From the NCBI RefSeq assembly GCF_030936135.1, contig NC_082612.1, positions 18,981,475 to 19,045,474 of the forward strand: DNA of 64,000 bases, written 5' to 3'. Under the pieces are notes generated by a model. It ran no database searches. It was not told the origin of the DNA and was given only the letters and a program-made list of their open reading frames with translations. Each line of letters begins with the position of its first letter. Position 1 is the first letter of the stretch. The translations under genes were made by a program, and so were the position numbers. Shown piece by piece: positions 11,395 to 23,500 of the stretch. The stretch is from Gavia stellata (lineage: Eukaryota; Chordata; Aves; Gaviiformes; Gaviidae).

Positions 11395-14242
11395 TTAAAG
11401 GGTGACTTCGTTATTTTCGATGCTGTGACGATCTTGAGCATCCTCGGCACTCTCCAGCGTTTGGTTGCTGTGATCGTCAGGGATCTCGGCCGAAACGTGG
11501 ACCTGGCTCTCCCTGCTTTCCACGCGCTGGTGGCTATCCCCTCTGACACCAGCCTTGCTGTCATCTCCTTCCACCTCACGGCTATCGAATTTCTGCCGGC
11601 TGTCGTTTTCCATGCTCCGGTCACGCTGCTTGCTGTCCAGCTCGCTGCTGTCCTGCCCGTGGCTCTTGTCAGCCCATTCCCCGCTGATGGCATGCTTCCC
11701 CAGGGAGCGGCGGACAGCAGAATCCTCCCGGGAGAGCCCTGCTTGCTGGCTGTCTGCATCCAGGGCGCTTTCATCCTCCTCGGTGGCATCATATTCAATG
11801 AGCTGTGTTAGAGAGCGAAACAAGAAAGAGCCATCGTCACTCCCGAGGAGCTGATCTGTCAACAGTTGCTGCCGTACTGCACCAAAGCAAGCTGCATAGG
11901 CTGCAGGGACACTCAAAGCCTGCATGATACATCTCAGCTTGGAGATACTGCGGTCTTTTATGGAGTTACGTGAACCTTTCACATTATGAGAAACTCAGGT
12001 TTGATCCTGGCCTCAGATTTCACGCGTGCAAGTACATCTTGACAGTGCAAATTGCAGTATTGCATAGCTTGCAGCAGCAGGCTACACTCTGGCCTCGGCA
12101 CATCGACAGCCCTCTGGCCATCGATACCCCCTGATCTGGGGTGTCCAGAGAAAGGAAATACATTCCTTCACTCACACCTACTCCCCCCCGCCCAGTCCTT
12201 TTCAAAACTGACTCCCATAAAATAACATGTCCATTTTCAAGTCCACAACCCTTTTCCAAAAACCTGGGTACCACTGCTCAGCGCTATTTACCTCTTTTGC
12301 AGCTTTGTGGAGTTTGTTAGACTTCACCACTGAGACTTTTGCCCTCACCCTGTAGGCCACGCTGTCGCCTCTGCCGGCATTGTCTCCCCGGGTGAAAGGG
12401 AAAGGAGGGAAGGGTACAGTTACTGGAATGTCTGTGGGAAAACTCGTTGCAACCTCATCGGATTCATCCGTGTCATTGGAATCATTATCATCGTCGTCGT
12501 CATCCACATCTTCATGGCTCTTGCTTGACACATCAGGAAAGTGCTGGAAAACATTTATTACGCGTCAGGCAAATGAACATATATGTGAGATGCGCAGACT
12601 GGTCTCTGTCCTGCTCACCCAGGGCTTACGCACTGTTGAGGAGCTACGTGCACGGATTGCTCTGAATTCGCCTCTCCCTGCCTGAAGGTTTGTTTTATTT
12701 ATCGAGAGATGTTACCACAAGAACCGCATTTGATTGAGGAAAATGAGTGCTGCTACACACTGGCTGCCCTGCAGCACTCAACTGACATTTTGCCATTCAA
12801 AACACTTACCGGTTGTACTGGGACATCCACGTTTTCTTCTGAAGAGTAAAGAGTCTGAAAACAACAGAAAACTCACTGTTAGCACACAAAGGCATATACA
12901 GTAGAGCCGATCAGCATGTTGACTATTCTTTAAGCACTTAATCCTAACTTGCAAAGCCCAGCATTGAAAGATGCTCTGCTTTCTCTTCCAGTTAGTTGCC
13001 CATACCTGCTGAGGTGATGCCAGGTCATTCTGCGGGTGCTGCAGACTTTCCCAAGACTGAGAATTCACGTGGTGGTGGTGGTGGTGGTATCTGCGTGAGT
13101 GATGGCCCCTGGGGTCCTTCAAGAGGGGGGGGGGGGGGGGGGGAAAGGTGTTTTAATCCACAAAAGATCATACAGGAAGAGGCAAAGCTGCCTGTGTCAC
13201 AATCTCTGTTTTCAGGCAGATGTGGCATCTTCAATACATACTCCTTTTGTACGGGATGTGTCCTCAACAATTCATTGCAGTAGGAAGAGGACTTGGAACA
13301 AGCCGTGATCCCAGATTAACATTATACCCAAACAATATAATAGAGAAGACATCCCTCTCCCGCTGGCAGAGCCTGGGGCATTTCAGATCAGTTGCTCCAG
13401 CTCATTTTTATTGAGTGAAATTTGGAGTTACACCTAACGACCATCATTTCTGCTAATTCTCAGGTCCTTTTCCCAGGAGTGATTAACCTCCCACATCATG
13501 AAGGCTCTAAACCACATGCAGTAGCTGATTCTCAGAGCAAAGAATTGATTTTACATGGCTAGTAGCTGGCGATGGAGTATAAATCAAATAGCTAGGTACA
13601 AGACTCATACCGTTCCCTCACACCACTCCAAAAAACTATGGAATTGGATTCAAGTGCTCTTCCAACACCAAATATTGTCATCTGATCCACACTAATGAAC
13701 GTGGGTTATAGTAGTTGTGCCATGCTACAGTCCTTTTCTCTTTTTAACTGGCAGTTTACACATTTTTCATTAAGAAAAAAGGTTTCCAGTGCCGGTCCAG
13801 AGACACAACTAACGCAAGTCCACAACCAGGACACCTAACGTGGCAGAAGTCTACTGACGTCAGTGGCTCTCTTGCTTTGGCTACCTGAGAAACTGGCTCA
13901 TAACAGCCAGGTGAGGACATGTTCTGCAAACAGCTACAATCATAAAACAAGTGTCAGACAATGTGTATTAGAGAAAAAAAAAATCAAAAAGGATTTATCA
14001 AAGAAAATGAATAGAAAGACAAAAGGAGCTTACATATTTTTCTTCGGAGCTGGCAGAAATGGCATGCTGCTTGGATTTACTCACCTTGAAGGGAGAAAAG
14101 AGAAAAAGCATTTGTCAGTATTAATTTCTTGCTAATATGCAAAGAAAACATGCAAGTGATTGCTGGTATGTATTTGTGATTTACTCACTGGCCATGCAGC
14201 GGTGATACTGATAAGGCATAAACACAGAACTGCCACCTTCAT
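11395..14242 (-). CDS. SPP1: Osteopontin (secreted phosphoprotein 1)
   Basis: Osteopontin is a secreted acidic glycophosphoprotein that binds mineral and integrins in bone and eggshell-forming tissues. Six coding exons: 14189-14242, 14034-14084, 13006-13116, 12810-12854, 12292-12543 and 11395-11802 (with stop), all phase 0, giving about 306 residues. Residues 1-18 are the signal peptide (MKVAVLCLCLISITAAWP). The second exon has SASSEE, a Fam20C-type phosphorylation site. The third has a run of six His. The fifth has six Asp, then RGDNAGRGDSVAY (RGD at 139 and 145), followed by a basic VRAK like the thrombin-cleaved region. A third RGD is at 258. N-glycosylation sites include NQT at 284. The protein ends HSIENNEVTL, very close to the chicken end I recall. 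The non-coding exon 1 ends at 15523. Confidence 0.95.
13069..13086 (-). repeat. SPP1: CAC repeat encoding the SPP1 His run
   Basis: Six consecutive His codons (GTG repeats on the plus strand) in the third SPP1 coding exon, between RRY and VNSQ. Chicken has single His residues here as I recall it, so this is likely triplet expansion. Confidence 0.85.
13125..13143. repeat. 19-base G homopolymer at an SPP1 splice acceptor
   Basis: Nineteen G on the plus strand. On the SPP1 sense strand this is a poly-C tract ending about eight bases before the acceptor at 13116, so it serves as the pyrimidine tract. Its length is prone to sequencing error and polymorphism. Confidence 0.85.
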
Positions 14243-15522
14243 TGTGATGTTTTACCTAGAAAATATTTTGCAACAGTGAGTCAACGAGGTAAAATACCAC
14301 AAAAATGCCATAGGCTTTTTTTTTCTCCTGGTGTACTTCACCGTGCCAAGACCAGCTCTCTGCCAAGGATTCAACCTGCCTATGCCAACCTTTTTCCTCC
14401 ATCCGCCACCACCACCCCACACCCAGCTGGTTTTGTAATGACTTAGCAACTCAAAGGCTACAAGAATTTTAAAACCAGGTACTGAGAGGTGCTGAGCAAT
14501 GGTGAGAGTAGCCACACTGACAAGGCAAGCAGACTCCTTCTGTCATCTACTGACTTGCACTGGCAAAGGAAAAGCTTTGCAAAAAACAAAGTGCTATTAA
14601 AATCAGCTTTGGTTTATTTTTGTTCATTTAACATCATTTTGTCAGAAGAGACAGGATAAGATGAACTCAGCTTGGATTCTCTTTTCAGTTATTTTAAAAC
14701 TAGTTTTCAGGGTTATTTCCTGGAGTCGCTGTGAGGAAACTCAGTTTATACGAACATAAACTGCTTTTATTGATAGACCTTTATTTCCCCCTCCAGAAGT
14801 TTGAACAGAATAACCTGTGCTTCCAAGCAAGAGATGAAGTGAAATATCTGCTCACATTGCAGTTTTAGCAATTTAATAAATGAGTGATTTCTGCTGAAAT
14901 GAGGAGAGTGCTGAGCTACAGTAAGTTTTGGTGCTGACAGACCAATTCCCAGGATAAGGAACATCCCTGAGAAATTAAACTGATTTACTGATGAACAAGA
15001 GCCATTTAAAACTTACTAAGTTGTAGCAGGAAAGAAAGGCTCCTAAGGGCACATTTAAAATACATTAGTAAGGCTGGCCCTGAGACACGACGCTCTGTTC
15101 GAGGTACTGCAATTTCAAGAGTTACCCAGAGAAGGGTTTGTGTCCCATCCGTTCAGTAGCGTGCAGCACAAACTGCAAGCCTGCCAGGAGAAACAGGGAC
15201 GCTGCCAGGCAGCGGTTACACAAGGGGGGAAGCTTTCTGCATTCAAGTACCAGCTCTGAGTTTCCAGCACTTGGTTCAGTGTCAGGGTTTTCAGTAACCT
15301 CCTCCCGACACCTATCAGCACGCAGGTTTAAAATTGTGATGATGTATAATACCTCGCATCGCTAAAGCAACCTTGCTCCTATAGAAGCACACCTTTTTCC
15401 ACAGAGAAACATCAAATGTCCCTGTCCAGTGAAGCAGTTTTCAAACATCTCCTGCCCAGCGCTTCCTTGACTAAAGCTGCAGACAGAATGGCACACATCA
15501 GGTAAAAAAGCAAAAAATTACC

Positions 15523-15665
15523 TTTTCTGGTGCTGGAGGAGTCAGCTGCGACAAGAGCGCTCTTAGTGATCCCAGCAGCTCTGGCTTTCTCCCCTCGTCC
15601 CCTGACTGCCTGACATCTCCGACCTTGGGGAATTTAAACCCTGTCCCAGGCACGGCCACCAATCC
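15523..15665 (-). promoter_or_regulatory. SPP1: SPP1 core promoter and non-coding exon 1
   Basis: The sense strand has an inverted CCAAT box (ATTGG, 15659-15663), then a TTTAAA box (15633-15638) 21 bases on, as in the mammalian SPP1 promoter. A start near 15608 is inferred from the TATA distance. Exon 1 would run from there to a clean donor AAAAG|GTAATT at 15523/15522, about 1.28 kb from the signal-peptide exon. An ETS-like AGGAAGTG lies further upstream near 15.73 kb. Confidence 0.72.
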
Positions 15666-16997
15666 CCGCGTGGCGGAAAAAGATGAGGTCATGAGGCTGC
15701 TGGCCACCGTCCTGCCCACGTTCTCCTACACTTCCTCTTCGGCTTTGTGGCTTTTGTAGCAAACAAAAGCTACTCTATGGTTAAAACATTACTTATGGGC
15801 AAGATCATTAACCAGCAGGTCTGTTGAATGCACAGCATTTGGTATCGTGTAGGAGGACTTCAGGGCACATCTGTCCTCTTTTGTGAAAAGGCAGAGCCCG
15901 CTTTCCCAGAAACCTTTCATGCCCTGTTCTGTAGGGGGTAAGAATATGTAATGTGTGCAGGAAGAAAGAGATCCGAACATAAAACTCCCCAAAAAGGTGT
16001 TAATGCTTCCACAAAGTTGTAGCTTTGCTCTCCAGGGTATCCATGTTGCAACGGGAATCGCAAAGACAGGGTGCAGAATATGGCCTTTTGCCTTTTTGGT
16101 CTGAAGTGGGTCAAAAAAACCATACATTATTAGTGTGTCTCAATAGGCATTGTGCATCCAGAAACTTGTTTGTAAAGGTATACAAGAGTCACTGATAGTC
16201 TAATTAAGAAGGGTTTGTGCACCATTATCAGAAATTCTCACTCCTTTTCTATTCATTTGTATCCCTCCTGGGTCCTTTCTAGTTTCATTCACTCTCTCAG
16301 GTGGTTCGGTTCAGTCACCTGCTACAGCTGTCTGATGCACCAAACCTGCTCCAGAACCCTCTTGAGGCACCAGATGCCAGATATTTTTCAAGCTAAAAAA
16401 AGAAAAAGGGAAAAAAAAAAAAAAAAAACAGCTATAGCTCCAGTATGAAGAGTGCCATGACTAGCACTGGGAAGCAAGGGACATCATGGGATGAAATTCC
16501 GTGTCTGGTACGGAGCAGCGCATCAGCCCAGATCTATTCTGGCAGCGCCTCGCTTGGACGGCCATAGCTTTGGATAGATTCTGCCTCATCTGAGATGCAC
16601 TGTGAGACTCTCAGACCCTCTTCCATTTGGTGTTGCTTTAAAACGACAATGAGGTGTCCTTCAAACACAGGGAAACATTCCAAACAGCCCTTTTAGAAGG
16701 CTGACTATAACTGTTTCAAAGCGGTTCTCTTTCCCCTCATTTCTGATACCCAGCTAATGTTTGATGTGTCCTTAGTCAAGCAGCAATGAAACAGACACCT
16801 TGTTGTCCCAGTCCATCTTGCCCATTATCCTGTGCCTACTAACACTTCTGTGGCATGTTTAGAAACACCATGAGAAACATACCCAAGTTAGCTCAGCGAC
16901 TGCCCATCACATCATCACGCAGACCTATCTAATTACATTTTTGAGCTGAGAGCAGCAACAGCTAGAAGTTTAACTTAGTCTGCTTAATGGAGTATTA

Positions 16998-17510
16998 ATC
17001 ACAGAATCACAGAATCATTAAGGCTGGAAAAGACCTGTAAGACCATCAAGTCCAACCCCCAACCCAACCCCACCATGCCCACTAAACCATGTCCCGCAGT
17101 GCCACGTCCACACGTTCCTTGAACCCCTCCAGGGATGGTGACTCCACCACCTCCCTGGGCAGCCTCTTCCAGCGCTTCACCACTCTCTCAGGAAAGATAT
17201 TTTTCCTAATATCCAGCCTGAACCTCCCCTGGCACAGCTTCAGGCCATTTCCTCTTGTCCTGTCGCTTGTCACTTGGGAGAAGAGACCAACACCCACCTC
17301 CCCACAACCCCCTTTCAGGGAGCTGTAGAGAGCGATGAGGTCTCCCCTCAGCCTCCTCTTCTCCAGGCTGAACAACCCCAGCTCCCTCAGCCACTCCTCA
17401 CCAGACTTGTGCTCCAGACCCCTCACCAGCTCCGTCGCCCTTCTCTGGACACGCTCCAGCCCCTCAATGTCCTTCTTGCAGTGAGGGGCCCAAAACTGAA
17501 CACAACATTC
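16998..17510 (-). mobile_element. CR1 LINE, 5'-truncated copy
   Basis: About 510 bases of the CR1 3' region in minus orientation. It starts on the plus strand with two tail octamers (CACAGAATCACAGAATCA), then CR1 text such as TTGAACCCCTCCAGGGATGG and CTCTTCTCCAGGCTGAAC. A minus-strand ORF of 114 codons inside it is the CR1 reverse-transcriptase tail region. It is nearly identical to the 57.7 kb copy over the shared part, so fairly young. Confidence 0.92.
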
Positions 17511-20500
17511 TATTATCCTAGGAGGAGAATTGGATAAAATGATAGTATATCATTAATAGTTCTGCATGTCCATAAACCCACATATGCAACCACCTGAATG
17601 AGGACCATCCTAGCTTTTATTTTTGGAGCTATGCGACCATTATTATTTACTAACTCAGGAAAGACTCTTCAAGCAAGAAAGCCTTCAGTAACTAGGATTT
17701 CAGCAGTGTGATCTTATGCAGATTTAGATAGCTGATATCATCTCCCATCATACCTGCAGCTCAGTGCTTCTGGAAACCAGACAGTTTACTGAAGCCCTTG
17801 AATGCAGATGCAGGACTCGAGCTGTAAGTGGGTGCTATTTAGAAGTTTCAGCTTGAGCATTATGTAGTAGCTGATACACCTAGATTATAATACATCACTA
17901 TTACTTAGTAAGGACTGCTTCAAAAGGCCACTGTTGTTGACTCCAGGGAACCCCAAACCGGGTCCTTAGGTAGCCGAGTACCTTTGATGCCAAACACCGG
18001 GACAAACGAACAGGGCATCTTGCAGCTCCCCTGACTGGTAAGAAACAGCTATTTCCATCTGACAGAGTGAGAAACTGAGGCGGAAAGGAGCTCGGGGGCT
18101 CACACTTCTGAATGTGGGACTGGGTATGCCAGGTCCTGCACTCCTGTCCACGTACACTGGATGAAATTTTAAGCCTGCAAAAACCTACTTTCTCTACCAA
18201 CCAGTCATCAAGAGACACGGAACAGAAAAACAACATTATACTGAAAAATCCCCTAGAGCTGTGGTCTGGCCAAAACAAGAACCTTCCAGCACCTGCAATC
18301 TGCATAATGGCACATTATTGTCTATCAGACTTTCAGGAAAATACATATTACGTCAGGACTTGTAAACAACCTCTTTCACAAAATTCAGCAGCACTTATCA
18401 GTCATGCTGATGGAGAAGCCCGGAGCCATTAGAAACACTGTCTTCCTGCAGTTTGTTAAAGACCTTCCTGTACAGGTCAATTATCCCTGTGGCTTTTCAA
18501 GGCAAATGTTTTGCGAGTACCTGGAACACTTGTCTCCCAGCAGAGACACCATGTGACCCCCAGGGAATTGTTTCTGGCAAACAGCTGATATTCCCAGCGT
18601 GCGGGGAGATGGCAGCGTTTCTGAGTACTGCTGCCAAAGCTATATGGGTGATTTTGTAAGAACTAAGGAACAACAGCGATGTTTTGCAGTACTCCAGAAG
18701 CAGGACGTGAAGAGACAGTTATTACTAAATGGCTTCATTTTATGCAAGATCAGCCAGTACCGAGCTGTAGTAAATTTAGCACTTGTCTCATGCCCGTCAT
18801 TATGTGGTTATTCATTCTGTAAATCATTTTGTCTAGCTGAGAAATCCTTTGCCTTGGTAGGAGATAGTGCTTCTCGTCCTCTCACAGATAAGGAACAAGC
18901 AGGGCAGAAAGGGGGGAACTTTCACCATTTTCACTTCCCACATTAAACTGCCTGATTCTGGAGAGAGCACTTGGCTGGCGGTGGCACAGCCAAAGCAACT
19001 TGCTCGGATTTGTACAAGTGGGAGGGTACATGATTTCAGCTTTCAAGAGCTGTCAGGGTCTGTGCGGAGCACGACCGTGACAGGCTGTAATTTGCTGCAC
19101 GTAGGTGACATTTTCTACTCGGCTACCCTGTTGAACAAAGCTTTTGACCACAATTTCTTCCATCTTGGGCTGCGTTAGGAACATGTGGTTAGGCCGACGT
19201 TTCGTGTCATCGAGAAGCGCTGTCGGTGCCTCGCTGTACAACTTCTGACGCGTACCTAAGATCTTGTGCTGAGACATCAGCACGATGCCCAGCGATATCT
19301 GTGGCCGGCATGGGAAATCCCAGCCTGCCTGCAGTGACCTGTAACGCCCAATCTTTCAGGAGAGCTGCCTTTTGTTTAGATTTGTTCACCAAAAAAACAA
19401 GGCTCAGAGGAGACCAGAGCAACATCTTCTAGGTGGCAAAGACTAAGACTGGGAGAGAGAGATTAATTTCTCCAGCAGCGTTAAGAATGCTATCAAGTAA
19501 ATGCCCCAGGAAACCCCAGCTTGGCAGTGTTCTTAAAAACAACTGTTTTGCAAATGGAATGTTCCAAAGAAAAGCAGACTTAGTAAACAGTGGTTTCTGT
19601 GAAAAACATATGAAAACCCAAACTTTCTTGCATTGCTACCATAAAGTACTCCTGAAAAGCACCTTGGAAACTCAGCATGTCAGCCAATATAATATATCCA
19701 TAAAAGCCCTTAAATTTTCCCAATTAAAGCTGCAAAAACGGAGAAAAGCTTACATTCAGCAGTTGGTAGGCTTCAAAAAACCTTCTGCCTTTTAAATAGA
19801 CTACACAGACCACCATGGCATTTGTGTCCAGGCTTGGGAGAGTACTTGGGATGCAGAAGGGATACAGGTGTCGGATCTGTTGGCTAAAGAAATTACAACA
19901 GAGCGTTGCTCCTTGCACGTGTGAGCAGGGCACCCCGATAACGCATGCTGCGCAGCACCGCTGTGTATCTTTTGCTTTGCCCCACTTAGAGCATTTCCAA
20001 AAGAGAGCAGCAATCAAACAAGCAGCAGCAAGCTTCTCCCAAGCAAAACCTCTTGTGGAGCGACAGGGCAGCTCAGAACAGCGTAGGTTCCATGACCTTC
20101 CAGTCTCCCTGCCACTTCTGATCTGCAATGCCGCTCAGACGACTGGTTGGCAAGGCGAGCTCTATTTAACCCTCATTCGCAGGCAATAAAGGGGGTTATG
20201 GTTTCTTACTTTCCCAGAGTCGGTCCTAGCCGTTCCTGGGCGGAGGGGGAGCTGCAGAACTAGGCACAACACCGACCTAGAGCTGCAGTAGGCGATTAAT
20301 CGGGATAGAAGAGAGACTTTCTGGGAAACAAGCCCACCGTAAGTAACCAGCATATTAGAAAGTGCCAGCGTTTGAGAGATAGCAGAGTCTTTTGGTCTGT
20401 CCTTATCTCCCTCTGCATAGAGCTCGCTCGCTTCTCTCCTCTGACTTCTGAGACTAGTTGCTACCTGTTCACATTTGCAAATGCCTTTTTAGGAACAGCT

Positions 20501-23500
20501 TGAGAAACTGAAGAAAAAAAATGAATATTTGAGAAACTGCCATACAGCTGTGGCCCACAAAACCTGGAGGCTGAACAGCCTCAGTCAGATCCCAGCTTTG
20601 GCAGAGCCGAGTGGCTGCTCCTACTACAGCATAAATACAGTCCAGCTGGCTGTAGCTTCCTAAAATGGAGCCCTACGGACGTTTCCTCCCTTGACTTTTA
20701 CAGCCAGCTAGAAAAAACAAATTTTCCGCATTTTTTTTTTTTTCCTGTTGAAATTCATGTATTTTAATACCGAAGTCCATGGAGCAGCAGCAGCAGGAAT
20801 TAAACCAGCAAAGAAACATTATGTTATTTTCAGGATATCATAGTTACCAGTGTGATGAGCAAAACACCAGATATTCCAGTGCTGGTTTTGTGGCTGTGTT
20901 TCAGCTCTGAATTGACAGAAAAAGAACTGCATTTGTTTCAACTGGTAAATTTAATCAACACAATAACGGTCTGAACTACTGTTAGAAACAAAAGCAACCA
21001 GTGAAAGTATATATGGTGTACATCACGTTTTCAAGACTGTGCCATTTTGTGAGTATGTAACCCGCAAAAAGCAATTGTTTGAGAACAGGGGGATGAGACT
21101 TTCAGCACCTCAACGGGAGCTGAGCTCGATCCGCTCTCTTAAGATGCTGGCTCTGAAGCCTGAACACTGCTGCAGAGGTAACGGATGAAGGAAAGCACAC
21201 AAGGTCCGTGTGCTTAAACCCTCTATATGCTCATAAGAAAGTAACCATCAGTTTGCCAGCTCAGGACTGACAGTCTGAGTACTGAGGGGAATTTGATGGT
21301 AGGAAATAGCTTCGCAGAGGATTGCTTTTTGGACGAGCATTGCAAAAACTTTGTGACAAGTTGTTTCCCTCTCTCTCCCCCCTGCTATCTCAGTTCCCTG
21401 TTTCCTATCCTGCTGCAAAATTTTATCCTCCCAGTGAGAAAGGACACTAATGGAAACGTCTGAATGTGCAGAATGGGTATGGAAAGAACAGCATCTTCTT
21501 GCTCTGCATTGTGAAACTGTTGGAAAGTCACAAGATGCCCGTTCCACCTAGTGCGGGGGCACCAGAGGAATGATTCTGCACACCCAGCACCCCTCTGCTT
21601 GCATCTTCACTAAAGCACAAAGAGCCACCCCCTTGCCGCAAGAAACAGAACAGATTCCAGCACAGCATGATGGAGAAGAGGTGGACAGGGAAGGTGATGG
21701 GCCAGCTCCTCCTCAACAGTCACCTGCACAGTGCTTCTCTGCGTAACTGAGATGAGTGCTGCAACCCTATGCTGCACGGTGGGGAGGGAGTCCTAACTGT
21801 GCCCCGGTAATCCTTATCACACAGCAACCTTGATTTTGCATTCCACGAACACCACGTTGCGCTCACATCATGTTGCCACACACAACCACACAAGGCTCAC
21901 GGCATGAGGAGCAGAGAGTCCAAAAAAGGTTGCTACGAATCCCAGAGGCAAACCCTTTACAAGGCACACTTTCCGAGTGCCTCCTGGAAGGGGCCAGCGC
22001 AAAACAGATAATTTGGAAAGGTGCCGGGCATTACGCAACGCAGGATCGCAGCCTGCATATCTGTGGTTATCTGTACACAAGGCATCTTTTCTGCAGCCTG
22101 CCTTGACTTTTCTAGCTCCAGAAGGTCCAGGGAAGGTGAAGCATGTGCTGTACAAGCAGTGCAGGACTGCTAGGACGGATTGTGACCCTGTCAGTAAACC
22201 TGACCTCAGATGCAGGCTGGGCTACGCACCAGAAACCCTTCAGATTTCACGTGGCTTCAGGTTTTGTTGTGAGCAGTTTTCTTAACTCTTAGTCTAGGGC
22301 TGCTGTGGTGTGAGGTGGGACGGATGCAGAACTGAGTCAGTGCAAAAACAAACATCTCCCGGGCACTGTGCGCCGGGGCGCAGAGCTCCTGCCGCAGGGG
22401 TGGGTGGGAGGAAAAACCCATCTGTGGGCCTGATGAAGGGAAATTAAAGAGTCGGGGACTGGATTTGGAGAGGAAGTTGTTTGGCCGAGAAGCTGATTTG
22501 ATTTTGTGGGGGAACCAAAAACCAGCAGCCTAGGGTCAAGGCCTCTACCGTCCCGACTGAGTCACGGAGAGATTCCCCACAGCTTGCTCAAGCTCGGAGG
22601 CGATGAGGCTGTTTTCCCTCAAAGCCCATCCAGGCAGGAGCTCTGCCAGAACCAGGCTTCACTACAGCAATGGATCATTTTGGTTCTGGCTTGGAAAGCC
22701 AGGACGACTCCTGCATGTCAGGATACTGCCCCTTAATTGGAACTGGGGTAGTCACCTCTTGTACAACAAGCAGTCAACATGCCAATAGAGAACATCACTT
22801 AGACCCAGCAATTTCTCCTTGTGTTTTGCATATTAAAATTGTAAAAATCCTTTCAGTTTTTAAAAATTGGAGGGGGGTTGGGTGGAATGGGAATTAGTAA
22901 CTCACACCTGACAGGTATTACCATCAGCAAGTCAAAGGAGATGTTAGTTTTCATAATTGTATAGTTTTTCAAGTAAATAGGAAAAATTGATACACAGAAT
23001 AGTTCAGATGATGGGTAATGCAAGTGTCTGGGGAAAAAAGACAAAAGGTTTCTTTTCATTAGAAAGGTACACACACAGACAGACCCCTGGCTCCTCTCTC
23101 ATTCAGTCCATTTCCTTTTCCTTCCCGGCCTCCCTTTTAGCAGGACTGGAATGCAAAAATACTTTGGTTTGGAAAGTAGCTGTGTACTATCTGCTGAACC
23201 GGCAGCTCACATATGCCAGGCAGGTGCCCTTACTTCCCAGATTTGTCACCTCCTGGACCGGCCAGTCCCTGACCCTGCCCAGCACCGAGGACCGGGAGGC
23301 CAGCAGCCTGCAGTATGAGGGAACTGCGCAGAGGCATGCGGAGCTCGGCTAGCCAGGAGGACAGCCAGCCTGCTAGCTACGGGAGCACAGCAGCACAAAC
23401 ACTTTTGGCAAGCCCCTGGCTCTCCTTCCTTGCTTACCAGCTGTCTTTGGAAGGGAGGTGCTTTTTTGGAAACGCACCAGCTGAGAGATAATCACATCCA

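Noticed and set aside
17082-17426. 114-codon minus-strand ORF ([12 protein letters not shown]...)
   Set aside because: It is the CR1 LINE 3' coding/tail region, not a host gene.
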